Source of the DNA: Ephydatia muelleri
Taxonomy: Eukaryota > Porifera > Demospongiae > Spongillida > Spongillidae
Assembly (NCBI GenBank): GCA_013339895.1
Contig: JABACO010000006.1
Span: 1,240,394-1,304,393, forward strand
Length of the DNA: 64,000 bases
Direction: 5' to 3'
Shown: in pieces, positions 11,030 through 20,504 of the stretch
Layout of the letters: every line of letters starts with the position of its first letter
Position numbering within the stretch: the first letter of the stretch is position 1
Notes under the pieces: model-generated
Databases searched by the model: none
What the model saw: the letters and a program-made list of their open reading frames with translations, nothing else
What the model was told of the DNA's origin: nothing
Position numbers and translations under genes: made by a program

Positions 11030-11300
11030 AATACCTCACCTCTGTTATCACCTCATAACCCTCACCTTGTTATCACTTCACAACCCTCACCTCTGCTATC
11101 ACCTCATAAAACCACACCTCTGTTATCAACTCATCACTCTCACCTCTGTTATCACCTCATCACTCTCCCCTCTGCTATCATCTCATATCCCTCATTACCT
11201 CATCACTCTCACCTCTGCTATTACCTCATCACTCTCACCTCTGCTATCACCTCATCACCTCACCTCTGCTATCACCTCATCACCCTCACCTCTGTCTTTA
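11030..11300. repeat. degenerate ~26-bp minisatellite
   Basis: About ten diverged copies of a unit like CACCTCTGCTATCACCTCAT plus six bases. The open frames across it are products of the repeat. Confidence 0.8.
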
Positions 11301-11901
11301 GTTTCTTCATGGAACATCTAACACCTGGAGTACTATGATACCATGCTCTATACTTCTAGTGATTCCAGCAAGGGTAAAAATAGGATTGATTGAGGATTGA
11401 TGAATATCATTAAAAAAACTTCACTCGCGTCTGGAGGGACAACGGAGAAACGGATCGCTTATTTCTTTGTCGCGATGGAACGAGAATTCAAAGATCTACA
11501 GTTCTACGTTTGTTCCGTGTCATAAAACGATGTGCTTTTAGAGAAACAAACGAATTCCTGTTCCTCGTGCCCAGTCCTAAAATAATTCTTGGTCGTCGTC
11601 TTCTTCTTCCTTAGGAAGGTATAACTCGAGCTACGAACGGTTTTGAATAACGGCAATAGCACCAATATCTTCGGAATTCACCTGCACGGTGCCCTTTAAG
11701 GTCATATAGACATCTAGAAAGACTACAGCGAGAAGTACCTCAGTTCATGCGGTAGAAAGTTCTATATAGGATATGAAGTTATTGCAGAAGTTTATTTGGT
11801 TTATTGAAGTTATTTTAACAGCGTGCAGTAAATACTGCTTGGTACATGGTGCAGTGTTCCTATCGCAGTTTAATTAATACTTTGGCTAATAGTGAAGTTA
11901 A

Positions 11902-12771
11902 ATGCCTTCGCGTAATCAAAAGAAGAGATCTAAGCAACGAGCGGAATACCTTCAAAAGCAAGACGATATTTTATCACAAGAAAACAAGGCTAAAGACCGA
12001 GCGCGCTACAAGGCCGATCCCGAAAAGAAGAAGGCCTCTACGCGACAGCTACAAGGCCGATCCCGAAAAGAAGAAGACCTCTGTACGCTACAGCTACAAG
12101 GTCGATCCCGAAAAGAAGAAGGCCTCTGTACGCGACAGCTACAAGGCCGATCCCGAAAAGAAGAAGGCCTCTGTACGCGACAGCTACAAGGCCGATCCCG
12201 AAAAGAAGAAGGCCTCTGTACGCGACAGCTACAACGCAGATATTGAATCTAAGCAATCTGCTAAAAGGCAGCGATATCAAGAGAACCTCGAGGAGAACCG
12301 TGCTGCTAAAAGGCAGCGACATGAAGAGGACGTCGAGGAAAACCTTGCTGCTAAAAGGCAGCGATATCAAGAGGACGTCGAGGACAACCGTGCTGCTAAA
12401 AGGCAGCGATATCAAGAGGACGTCGAGGAGAACCGTGCTGCTAAAAGGCAGCGATATCAAGAGGACTTCGATGAGAACCGTGCTGCTAAAAGGCAGCGAT
12501 ATCAAGAGGACGTCGAGGAGAACCGTGCTGCTAAAAGGCAGCGATATCAAGAGGACGTCGAGGAGAACCGTGCTGCTAAAAGGCAGCGATATCAAGAGGA
12601 CGTCGAGGAGAACCGCGCTGCTAAAAGGCAGAAATACGAGGACAATTCAGCTGCCATTAAGGCATCTGAAAGGAATCGGTATTGGAATGACCCCGCTGTC
12701 CGATTGGCTAAACGTGCTGCCGAGAGGAAGCGGTATCGCAGGGGTCACCGAACTACCACTACCACCCCAAG
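11902..12771 (+). CDS. lysine/arginine-rich 15-residue-repeat protein, 5' exon(s)
   Basis: Starts at ATG 11902 (MPSRNQKKRSKQRAEYLQKQ), followed by two sets of 45-base repeats. The first is four to five copies of YKADPEKKKASVRDS; the second is about eight copies of RAAKRQRYQEDVEEN. A less regular basic end follows (ERNRYWNDPAVRLAKRAAER). All units are 15 codons, so the repeat number can change without a frameshift, and the whole should be a highly charged helix or coiled coil. In the first unit GT is missing relative to the others (near 12,038), so the start lies in a different frame from the repeat body: a real lesion, a small unrecognised intron or an error. A donor GTATGT follows 12,771. 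Similar repeats occur in many demosponge predicted proteins; function unknown, possibly transposon-related. Confidence 0.65.
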
Positions 12772-13153
12772 GTATGTGATGGCATGTTGTATTGCACCAG
12801 CATTAAAAAGCTATAGGAAGATGTGCATGCAACATGTGTACAGCACGCATGTAAGGGATCTGCACAAAACCATTCACTTCACATGTAAAGCATACATGGT
12901 GACCCAACTGTTGTGTACAGTACATGTAGTCCTTTCTCCTTTGTGACCTGTCTATTGAATATTGGGGTGTCATCCTTAATCTGATGTACAACGGCAGCCC
13001 ACCTGCAACTGTGTATGAATTTAATTGCATTTGCTAGGGTTGAGCACTGAAAATTACTGCAACCATATCCTTCTCCCATATAGCTACTCCTTGTATGAAC
13101 CCAAATCTCATGCACTCATGGAGTATAATGGTGGTCTTGAATGCTATTCTTAG

Positions 13154-13344
13154 GGATAGTGAGCTGTAAAGATGCCTTTTGTAAGTTTCATCCATTGCTA
13201 GCTCAAAAGGTTGTTACAAGATCTGCCCGTGCAGCAGTAAGTAAGATTGGTGCAGATGCATTGGTTTCTAAAGCGCTGAGTGTACGAAGAGCAAAAGTAG
13301 GGTCATTGCTAAAAACTATCCGGGAAGTTAATGCATTGAAATGA
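13154..13344 (+). CDS. probable 3' exon near the repeat-protein gene
   Basis: Begins after acceptor TATTCTTAG and runs open to TGA at 13,342-13,344, encoding CKDAFCKFHPLLAQKVVTRS then ARAAVSKIGADALVSKALSV and a basic end. It is rich in Ala, Lys and Arg like the upstream exon. Joining it to the donor at 12,771 does not preserve the frame (two leftover bases meet a two-base start), so an extra exon, another donor or a separate gene is needed. Family not recognised. Confidence 0.45.
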
Positions 13345-13379
13345 TATTTTAGTTGGGCATGGGTATCATACTGCTGGCT

Positions 13380-13650
13380 CTCTGCCCCCGGCCGCTAGAT
13401 GCAGTGCTGCCCCCCTACCGTCCGCCGCTAGCAGTAGCAGCAGCGCTGCCCCCACCGCCACCAGCAGCAGCAGCAGCAGCGCTGCCCCCACCACAGCACA
13501 GCAGCAGCAGCACTGACCCCACCACACCAGCAGCAGCTGCAGCACTGCCCCCACTGCAACCTGCACCAGCCCCACCACCGGCACCAGTATTGGCACCAGT
13601 GCCCCCACCACCACTTCGCCTGCTGCCACCACCACTCGCATGGCTCTCAT
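13380..13650. repeat. GC-rich CAG/CCA compositional tract
   Basis: Dense GCAGCAGCA and CCACCACC runs. The open frames (poly-Ala/Pro on plus, poly-Leu/Val on minus) follow from the composition and have no splice context I trust. Confidence 0.8.
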
Positions 13651-13900
13651 GTCCGGAACCAGACTGCCGAGATCAGAGGGGGAGAGGAAGAGAACAAGGC
13701 AGGGAACCGTACAGTACATTAAAAACTCATATACTTATAATTTCAATTATTAAATTTTGTAACATCCCTCCCTTCGAATATTGAATTGTGACCACGTACA
13801 TGTATAAAGACGCGCTACTACCACAGAGAAAAAACTTATGAAACAAGTAAATAAAAATTCTGTAACGAGAAAGTTGTTGGTATATAGGATTGACCAATGG

Positions 13901-14000
13901 NNNNNNNNNNNNNNNNNNNNNNNNNNNNNNNNNNNNNNNNNNNNNNNNNNNNNNNNNNNNNNNNNNNNNNNNNNNNNNNNNNNNNNNNNNNNNNNNNNNN
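13901..14000. other. assembly gap (100 N)
   Basis: Exactly 100 N, a conventional scaffold gap of unknown true length. AAATAAGT repeats follow directly. Confidence 0.99.
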
Positions 14001-14340
14001 AGTAAATAAGTAAATAAATAAATAAATAAGTTAGATAATAAGCTGGCTTGCAACTCTCTCTGGATAAGCAATTCGTCAAAACACAATTCAAAATCCCTAA
14101 CGTTCCCTTACTCTGCTTTTAATTAAATCCCTGACTAAAGGTTAAGACACTAAATCCTACCTATTTGAAAGATGAAGCCAGAAATTGAAACGGGATGAAG
14201 AGAATCATCTTCTAATAGAGAGATAAGGAGAACAATGGATGCTGAGTCATTACAATAATAGTTTACATTACTTACTGATCTCTGATTGTATTATACAGCA
14301 TTCATAATATAATACAACATAATTAAACATAATGCTACTG

Positions 14341-14385
14341 CATGGCTAGTGCATGGCTAGTGCATGGCTAGTGCATGGCTACTGC
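14341..14385. repeat. 11-bp tandem repeat, four copies
   Basis: GCATGGCTAGT repeated about four times with the last copy ending ACTGC. Confidence 0.9.
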
Positions 14386-15964
14386 TGACGAAAAGAGAGA
14401 AACTGTCTCTCAGAAATTTGATGCATCAAAGAACATACAATCTACAACGGATATGCAAAGGAGGGAAGGTCAGATAATGGGAGGGAAGAGGGAGGGGAAG
14501 GGAAGGTATAGTGGGAGGAAAGGTAGGGAAGGGTAGTTAGGGGAGGGAAGGGAGGGGGGGGAGGGGGGGGCACACTGCTTACGCCGTGCTGCCGAAATGG
14601 AATTTCTTTTTTTTTTCCTTTCTTGCACCTATGTATTAACCAACCAGCACTGAACACACAGAATCACACTTTGGTCAACCGAACTCCTTAGTTCGGCGTT
14701 ATATATTCGCAGTACAGATGCCACTTCACAGACATTATTAGTAGTCGTATAGAGATAACGAATTAACTACTTTGATTACCACTGTACACACACATGTAAA
14801 TAAACCGTTGATTTTATATTAAAGGGATTGGAAAACGGATCACGTGAGCCATTCATGGCTATATATCGTTGAGCGGGCCGGGTATTCCGTCAGTTGGTTG
14901 TACGTGGTTTTACCATAGATATAGACTGTCTAATATCTATGATGATACTTGGACTCGAGTTCAATTGTGACAATGGCGGTGACGTATTTAGGATCTGGGC
15001 ACGAACTAGCGTCGCGCTATCTGTTGGGTCTGGGTACGCGAGCTATAAATAGTGATTATACGAAATCAAAAGGCGCCTGAAAGGCGTGATTCTATGCACA
15101 ACAGCCAAGTAAACAAGCCAACAATGCTAGCACGAACAGTCAGTGGGAAGAAAATCATGCATGATCGTTGGTGTTCATGAAAATAGCGTATTTACCCTTA
15201 CCGCAGATAATGTCAATGTTTTATGTCGGCTTGGTGCAGCAGAAACCGTCTCCAGTTTTTTTTCTGACCCGTATTATTAACGGAAGTATAAATTCGGCAC
15301 AGTTGTCGTGCTGTGGATTGCTTAGCATGGCGGTGTATTGAATTGATCGTACAAGGGGCCGGGATGGGATGGAAAGAAAATAAGCTCTCATGACAATTAA
15401 TAATATTGACCGTTGATTTGCCCTCCCCCCCCCCCCCCCCCCCCCCCCCCCCTATACTGCACGGTCATCAAATGGAGTAAGCCCAATCGGTTGAAAGCGC
15501 GGGGCAGAGAACAGAACATAAATGCCGAACGGTCGCTAGTAACTTTAATAATTATCCAGCAAATGCAGTCCTCGTGTGCGCTCCCGGACAATGTTCCCAA
15601 GGTCCAGCCTCGTCAGACTTCCGTGGTTTGAGAAACAAAAGATCCACATGGTCCTCAGAGACAGCTTTCAAGTAATGTCCCTCTTACCGTGGCCCTAATC
15701 CGCAGAGGAAGTTCCTCTCTTTTCGGGCCACTCCCGAAGTCAACTTTTCCGCCTTGTCACCCGTCCACAATGTCCTTCCATCCAGGTGTCCGTCTCCAAA
15801 TAAGAGCGCACCACGAGACATCATCGTGGCTAGGGTTTCAGCCAAAGGTGCCAGGTGCCGCGAGGTGGCCAGCCTACACGTACCGATCGGGCAAGGATGT
15901 GATCGCTCCAAAGAATGGGAGTAGAAAACTCGAACTGAAGCAAAACAATTATTCACACCGGAAA
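14386..15964. other. no gene identified
   Basis: Contains a GA-rich stretch (14,460-14,570), a short T run near 14,610, and a poly-C tract at 15,423-15,452. A 90-codon open stretch on the minus strand (15,684-15,956) has no splice signals or motif that I recognise. Confidence 0.5.
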
Positions 15965-16793
15965 TATATGGGACAGTGCCCGCGAAAAGGGACCTAGTGT
16001 ATTTATATAAAACGATATAAAATTTTGTTCATATAAAACTGATATAACTTCCGAACGGTACACGCCATTGACTTCCTATTTTCAACACTTTATTACTACA
16101 CCATTTCTCTACGGTAAAATACTTTTGGGGTCTTGCACTTGCTCCGTGCCTGTATTGCAACGTCCGATACCCCACAAGGTATGAACCCGTCATAACTTTC
16201 GGCAGGAGTAATAAAATCGCTTCAAATTCGGTATGTAGATAGAGAGGTCCTATACCTATCGATTTGTTCTGTTCGTTAATTTTTATGCCATCTGTTACGG
16301 AGATACAGTTGAATAAACTACGTGCACGTTTTTCCCGCTTGATTCGCGCCAATGTAATAATCCCCGCCTCCCCATACATTGAGCGGAGCGCAATTTGCCC
16401 AAATCATTGGCGCGAAACGAGCGCGAAAATGTGCACCGTAGTTTGTTCAACTGTATCTCCGTAACGGATTGCATAAAAATTAACGAACAGAACAAATAGA
16501 TAGGTATAGGACCTCTCTATCTACATACCGAATTTGAAGCGATTTGATTACTCCTGCCGAAAGTTATGACGGGTTCATACCTTGTGGGGTATCGGACGTT
16601 TGCAATACAGGCACGGAGCAAGTGCAAGACCCCAAAAAGTATTTTACCGTAGAGAAATGGTGTAGTATGAAGTGTTGAAATAGGAAGTCAATGGCGTGTA
16701 CCGTTCGGAAGTTATATCAGTTTTATATGAACAAATTTTATATCGTTTTATATAAATACACTAGGTCCCTTTTCGCGGGCACTGTCCCATATA
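15965..16793. mobile_element. foldback DNA element FB-2
   Basis: An 829-base palindrome with arms of about 390 bases and ends TATATGGGACAGTGCCCGCG / reverse complement. The spacer near 16,350-16,400 is short and GC-richer. From the ends inward, both arms carry the words ACTTCCGAACGGT, TTCCTATTTTCAACACTT, GTCCGATACCCCA and TTCTGTTCGTTAATTTTTAT, then CGGAGATACA. The same ordered words occur in FB-1 (4,609; 39,068) and in the half arm at 39,917, although their termini differ. No transposase. The minus frame over the left arm (16,029-16,379) is open for 116 codons. Confidence 0.9.
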
Positions 16794-17029
16794 TTAAATA
16801 TAAATAATTATTCGTATACAATAACTTTGCGAATGGATCAGAAAACTAGTGTTTGAACCAAACATGGGAAAGTACAAGGTAATGCACCACGGTTACGTTT
16901 GAAGTGTCGTGTTTTCTTTTGTCGCTGTCGTGGCACACGTGTACACAGCTGTTCTGTCTTGCGTTACTTAACGCTTGCATGTGTGTTATGTAATTGCAGA
17001 GAACCTCATACCTCCAGCTGGTCATCACG

Positions 17030-17048
17030 ATGCTTCTTTATCACGGAG
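17030..17048 (+). CDS. first coding exon of Ig-FN3-TM receptor (signal peptide start)
   Basis: ATG 17030 opens MLLYHG and is cut after one base of the next codon by donor GTACGT. Joined to the exon at 17,548 it gives MLLYHGVWVVGLSILLIHAH, a convincing signal peptide with a hydrophobic core. The phase-1 match supports this start over the other upstream ATGs. The transcript probably begins upstream; an AG at 16,999-17,000 could be an acceptor for this exon. Confidence 0.6.
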
Positions 17049-17369
17049 GTACGTTACAGCCATGGATAGTAAAGCAGCTAACGGGCGGGGCCGAAATGTT
17101 CAGCGCTCCACTTGAAAATACCGTTTTGAAGCGAGTTTCTAAACACTTCATCATCATTGAGGAGGCTAGTTGTGCTTTGTACATGCCTGAAGCAGACAAG
17201 CATCCCACTGAATCTTGTCCCATGCACGTGATTGCATGTGCCTGACATACATCATGGCTTATACTTGGGGGTGGGGGGTGGAGTGTTCATGTATACCTTG
17301 TACAAAAGGCCTCTAGATCCCCCTTCCTCCCCCAAAGAGAAAAGCTTCCAGCTCCATCAGCTGATTTGT

Positions 17370-17530
17370 TTTCCTCCTCCCCAGCCCTGCTCCCACCCCT
17401 CCTCCCCACCCCTGCTCCCACCCCTCCTCCCCATCCCTGCTCCCACCCCTCCCTCCCCATCCCTGCTCCCACCCCTCCTCCCCATCCCTGCTCCCACCCC
17501 TCCTCCCCATCCTTCTCGTCCCCTTCTCCT
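17370..17530. repeat. 25-26 bp C/T-rich minisatellite in intron 1
   Basis: About six copies of CACCCCTCCTCCCCATCCCT with GCTCC, just 5' of the acceptor at 17,547. It acts as a very long pyrimidine tract. Confidence 0.85.
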
Positions 17531-17547
17531 TCATATCAAGTTCACAG

Positions 17548-17991
17548 TGTGGGTAGTTGGGCTCAGCATACTTCTTATTCATGCACACCAAGACCTAAAT
17601 GAAGGAATTAACCTCACTCTTCCCTCTTCAGGCAATGCTGCATTCTTCTCTTGCACTCCATCTCTCTCAGAGCCTCTGTGTCCAGGCTCCATAGCAACGT
17701 GCACCTGTGTGGTGGATGGGAATAACTCATTCACCAGATTTAATTTTACCAATTTGAACATGAAGAATGGCTGTAGTGACAGCATTATCGATCTCTCTCA
17801 GCCAACGTTATGTAATTTCCTGAATGGTACATGTGGTCCTTACCTGAGTGCAGCTGTGGTTGGAGGAAGTGATTGCACTCACACCTCTATCCTCACCATT
17901 ACTCTTAACTCCACGCTGGATGGGCTATGGATTATCTGTGAGGATATGAGCTCTCGGCAGATAATTGGCAATGTCCTTTTGAGGGTTACAG
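17548..17991 (+). CDS. Ig-like domain exon of plus-strand receptor
   Basis: Starts after TTCACAG in phase 1, completing the signal peptide, then reads an N-terminal HQDLNEGINLTLPSS and an Ig-like fold: the Cys pair CPGSIATCTC, several NxS/T sites, LTITLNSTLDGLWIICED, and the final strand NVLLRVT. It ends with one base (phase 1) before donor GTTGGT, immediately followed by a TG microsatellite. That base plus CC of the next exon makes an alanine codon, confirming the splice. The domain is about 130 residues with extra cysteines, larger than a standard V set, and resembles the Ig exon at 42,590-42,964, which suggests a shared ancestor. Confidence 0.75.
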
Positions 17992-18009
17992 GTTGGTATG
18001 TGTGTGTAC

Positions 18010-18035
18010 ATGTTTTTGTGTGTGTGTGTGTGTGT

Positions 18036-18074
<39 letters not shown>

Positions 18075-18100
18075 TGTGTGTGTGATGTGTGTGTGATGTG
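18010..18100. repeat. (TG)n microsatellite
   Basis: TG repeats with TGATG interruptions, starting within 20 bases of the Ig exon donor. Confidence 0.95.
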
Positions 18101-18647
18101 GGGGTTGTGTCTGAGGCAGTATATATACACATCGCATCATCGCAAGCGCTTCATTATGATTGGTAGGTTGGACATCATGGTTGTGCTGATCTCTGATGTC
18201 ATTGATATCAGCAAATCCCGTTACTATAAGGAATTCAATCTTCTTGCGATAAGGTGTTTCCGTTCTTTTAACCAATATATTCTCAAAGTAGTTATGATGA
18301 GAACAAAGGAATGTGGGGAGGGGAGGGGGTGGGGAGGAGGGGGAAGCAGGGAGCAAATTTATTGGATACATGAATTTCCAAAATGCTTTCATGTCGGAAC
18401 CACACCCATATTTCCCACTACCATATTTTCCACTCTTCACTCACATCACGATGAAGATTATTGAATTGACCAATGAAAGAATGATCTATTCAAAAGTTCA
18501 GTGTCAGAACTCATTCAATAGCTAAGATGTCTGGTTGGATGCATGTCACATCAATATACTGTGTCTCTAGCAAATAAACTAACTGGATGTGAGATATCGT
18601 AGCTTCATTTCACATGTACAGTCACCCTTCCCTTCCCTCCTCCCCAG

Positions 18648-18932
18648 CCTCCCCTGGTCCTGTTGGGAACATGACAGTAACCAGTCCATCTGTGGACCAG
18701 CTGACAGTGACCTGGACCCCTCCCACTACTGGTGGTGTTCCTACCAGCTACAGTGTCACTATCAATGACAGTAGTAGTCCTGTGGTCATAGCTGATAATG
18801 GATCACCAGTGTACACCCACACCTTCACTGGACTGGTCAGTGACACACTCTACACTGTCTCTGTGGTGGCCATCAACTGTGCTGGCTCCAGCAATGGGAC
18901 CAAGGGAACAGGGTCATGCATGAGTCCTACAG
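18648..18932 (+). CDS. fibronectin type III exon of plus-strand receptor
   Basis: Acceptor CTCCTCCCCAG, donor GTGCAT, 285 bases, phase 1 at both ends. It encodes one complete FN3 domain: ASPGPVGNMTVTSPSVDQLT, VTWTPPTTGGVPTSYSV, and the signature LVSDTLYTVSVVAINCAGSS before the linker. Tryptophan in strand B and the tyrosine/leucine pair of strands E-F are present. It lies between the Ig exon and the TM exon of the same gene, giving signal-Ig-FN3-TM. A near homologue is the minus-strand exon at 36,776-37,042 (SYTVSVAAINCAGSSN). Confidence 0.85.
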
Positions 18933-18989
18933 GTGCATATGGAGTCTGCAGTGTATGTGTTCAACTACTGTACTAAAGGATGCTTGACA

Positions 18990-20031
18990 AAGGGTTGTCT
19001 ATTACCATAGCTTTTAGAAAGAATCAAGTGTTGCATAATATCTCTGTATAGGTGACAGTTTACCTTACACCAATAAAGAATCATTGTGCATGAAAAACAA
19101 TTACATCAAGCAATTCATTGAGCATTACATCATCGATTGGGGTAATTGGGTAACCAACTGTTACTCTTCTAGTGATGTCTTACAGACGTCTTATCATTGT
19201 TTGATAATGTAGGATCATCATCAACCTCATCTCCATGGACACCTGCATCCTCCTCCCCAGGCCAGTCATTGGTGTTGTATATGATGATGTAGTGAGATTA
19301 TACTCTAGTGGCACGCACACACACACACACACACACACACAATAGTGAAGTGTCTTTGCATCCAAGGCAGGAATGATGTAACATCTCTGTGAGGGCAATT
19401 TAAGCTGAAATATAATTGTTTCACATGTGATTGCAGGGAATAGGTGCTGCCTGTTTTCACCTGTGTGTATGCATGTGTGTGTGTGTGTGTGGTGTGTGTG
19501 TGTGTGTGTGTGTGTGCCTGTGTGTGTGCACATGTGGGTATGTACATGTGTGTGGGTGTGAGTCAGGCATTTGAAGAATAATTACATGTGCATGTGAGAC
19601 TACAAAGAGGTATTGCTTATCAGTAGTACACTGTAACTGGTGCACAATTTAAAGAATTCTGGAACCACTTCATACCATTTTATCCACCCCATGACATTAC
19701 TTTCCAAGCGCTCCATTATTTAATTTTCCTTTACATGTACAAAACTTTACAGTGAAGTTGTAAAAAAAGCAAAGCAGGTGGACTTTGAATTGGACTGGGC
19801 ACCCTCACCCTCTCCACATTCGTGGAAAATTTTGAAGATGACCATTTTAGTACGTGTACTATGTATTTTCACATTCATCAAGAGAAGTCAATAGAACGAT
19901 CGTCAATGGTTTCTTCTTAATAAATGATTAATGAAGAGTAGTTTGATGGCCTAATCTAGTTTTCAATTTGATCATAGTCATTGGTTGAGTGGACTAATCC
20001 ATTATTGTGATATATTTCTTCATAACTCTAG
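18990..20031. other. intron of plus-strand receptor with microsatellites
   Basis: Contains (CA)n at about 19,310-19,340 and (TG)n at about 19,473-19,530. No further exon with reliable splice sites and domain similarity was found. Confidence 0.6.
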
Positions 20032-20154
20032 GTCCTATCATACCTGCTATTCTCATTACTCTTGGCTGCATTGGTGCTGTGTTGGTGGCAGCTCTGTCTA
20101 TAGCTGGGGTCCTGACTTATTGTAAATGGTACCGCAATAAGACTTCATGTACAT
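20032..20154 (+). CDS. transmembrane exon of plus-strand receptor
   Basis: Acceptor ATAACTCTAG, donor GTAAGT, 123 bases, phase 1 at both ends. It encodes GPIIPAILITLGCIGAVLVA then ALSIAGVLTYC, one membrane helix, followed by KWYRNK as a basic stop-transfer. A cytoplasmic tail exon must follow, but none is evident before or after the 58-bp minisatellite (20,505-23,262). This TM segment is unlike the A-E cassette family, so the gene is a related but separate receptor type. Confidence 0.7.
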
Positions 20155-20504
20155 GTAAGTGCTATGAAAGAGGAGCATTCATGTCCAGTGTAGCAGTGGG
20201 CATTTAATGGACTAAATTCTTACCTTGCATACATGCTTTACAAGGCCACAGAAAACAGGGTGCTGAACTGAGCATCCCCAAATTTCTTTGTGACCATACT
20301 GTTTAAAAAACTAAGGAGCAACTTCAGTTATGGCTCCGATAGGAAATCTGGTCATTGTCAGTGCATGCATCATTGAGGTCTGCATGATGTCACTATTATA
20401 ATAATGTGTACGTGTGAGAACCAGCAATGATGAACACACTATTTTCACAATTTATTGCACTTCATATTGTTCTAAAAAGTATTTAGCTTCTGGTCTCCTT
20501 CCCC

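Noticed and set aside
13353-13784. 143-codon Ala/Pro-rich frame
   Set aside because: Composition-driven; CAG/CCA runs give open frames on both strands.
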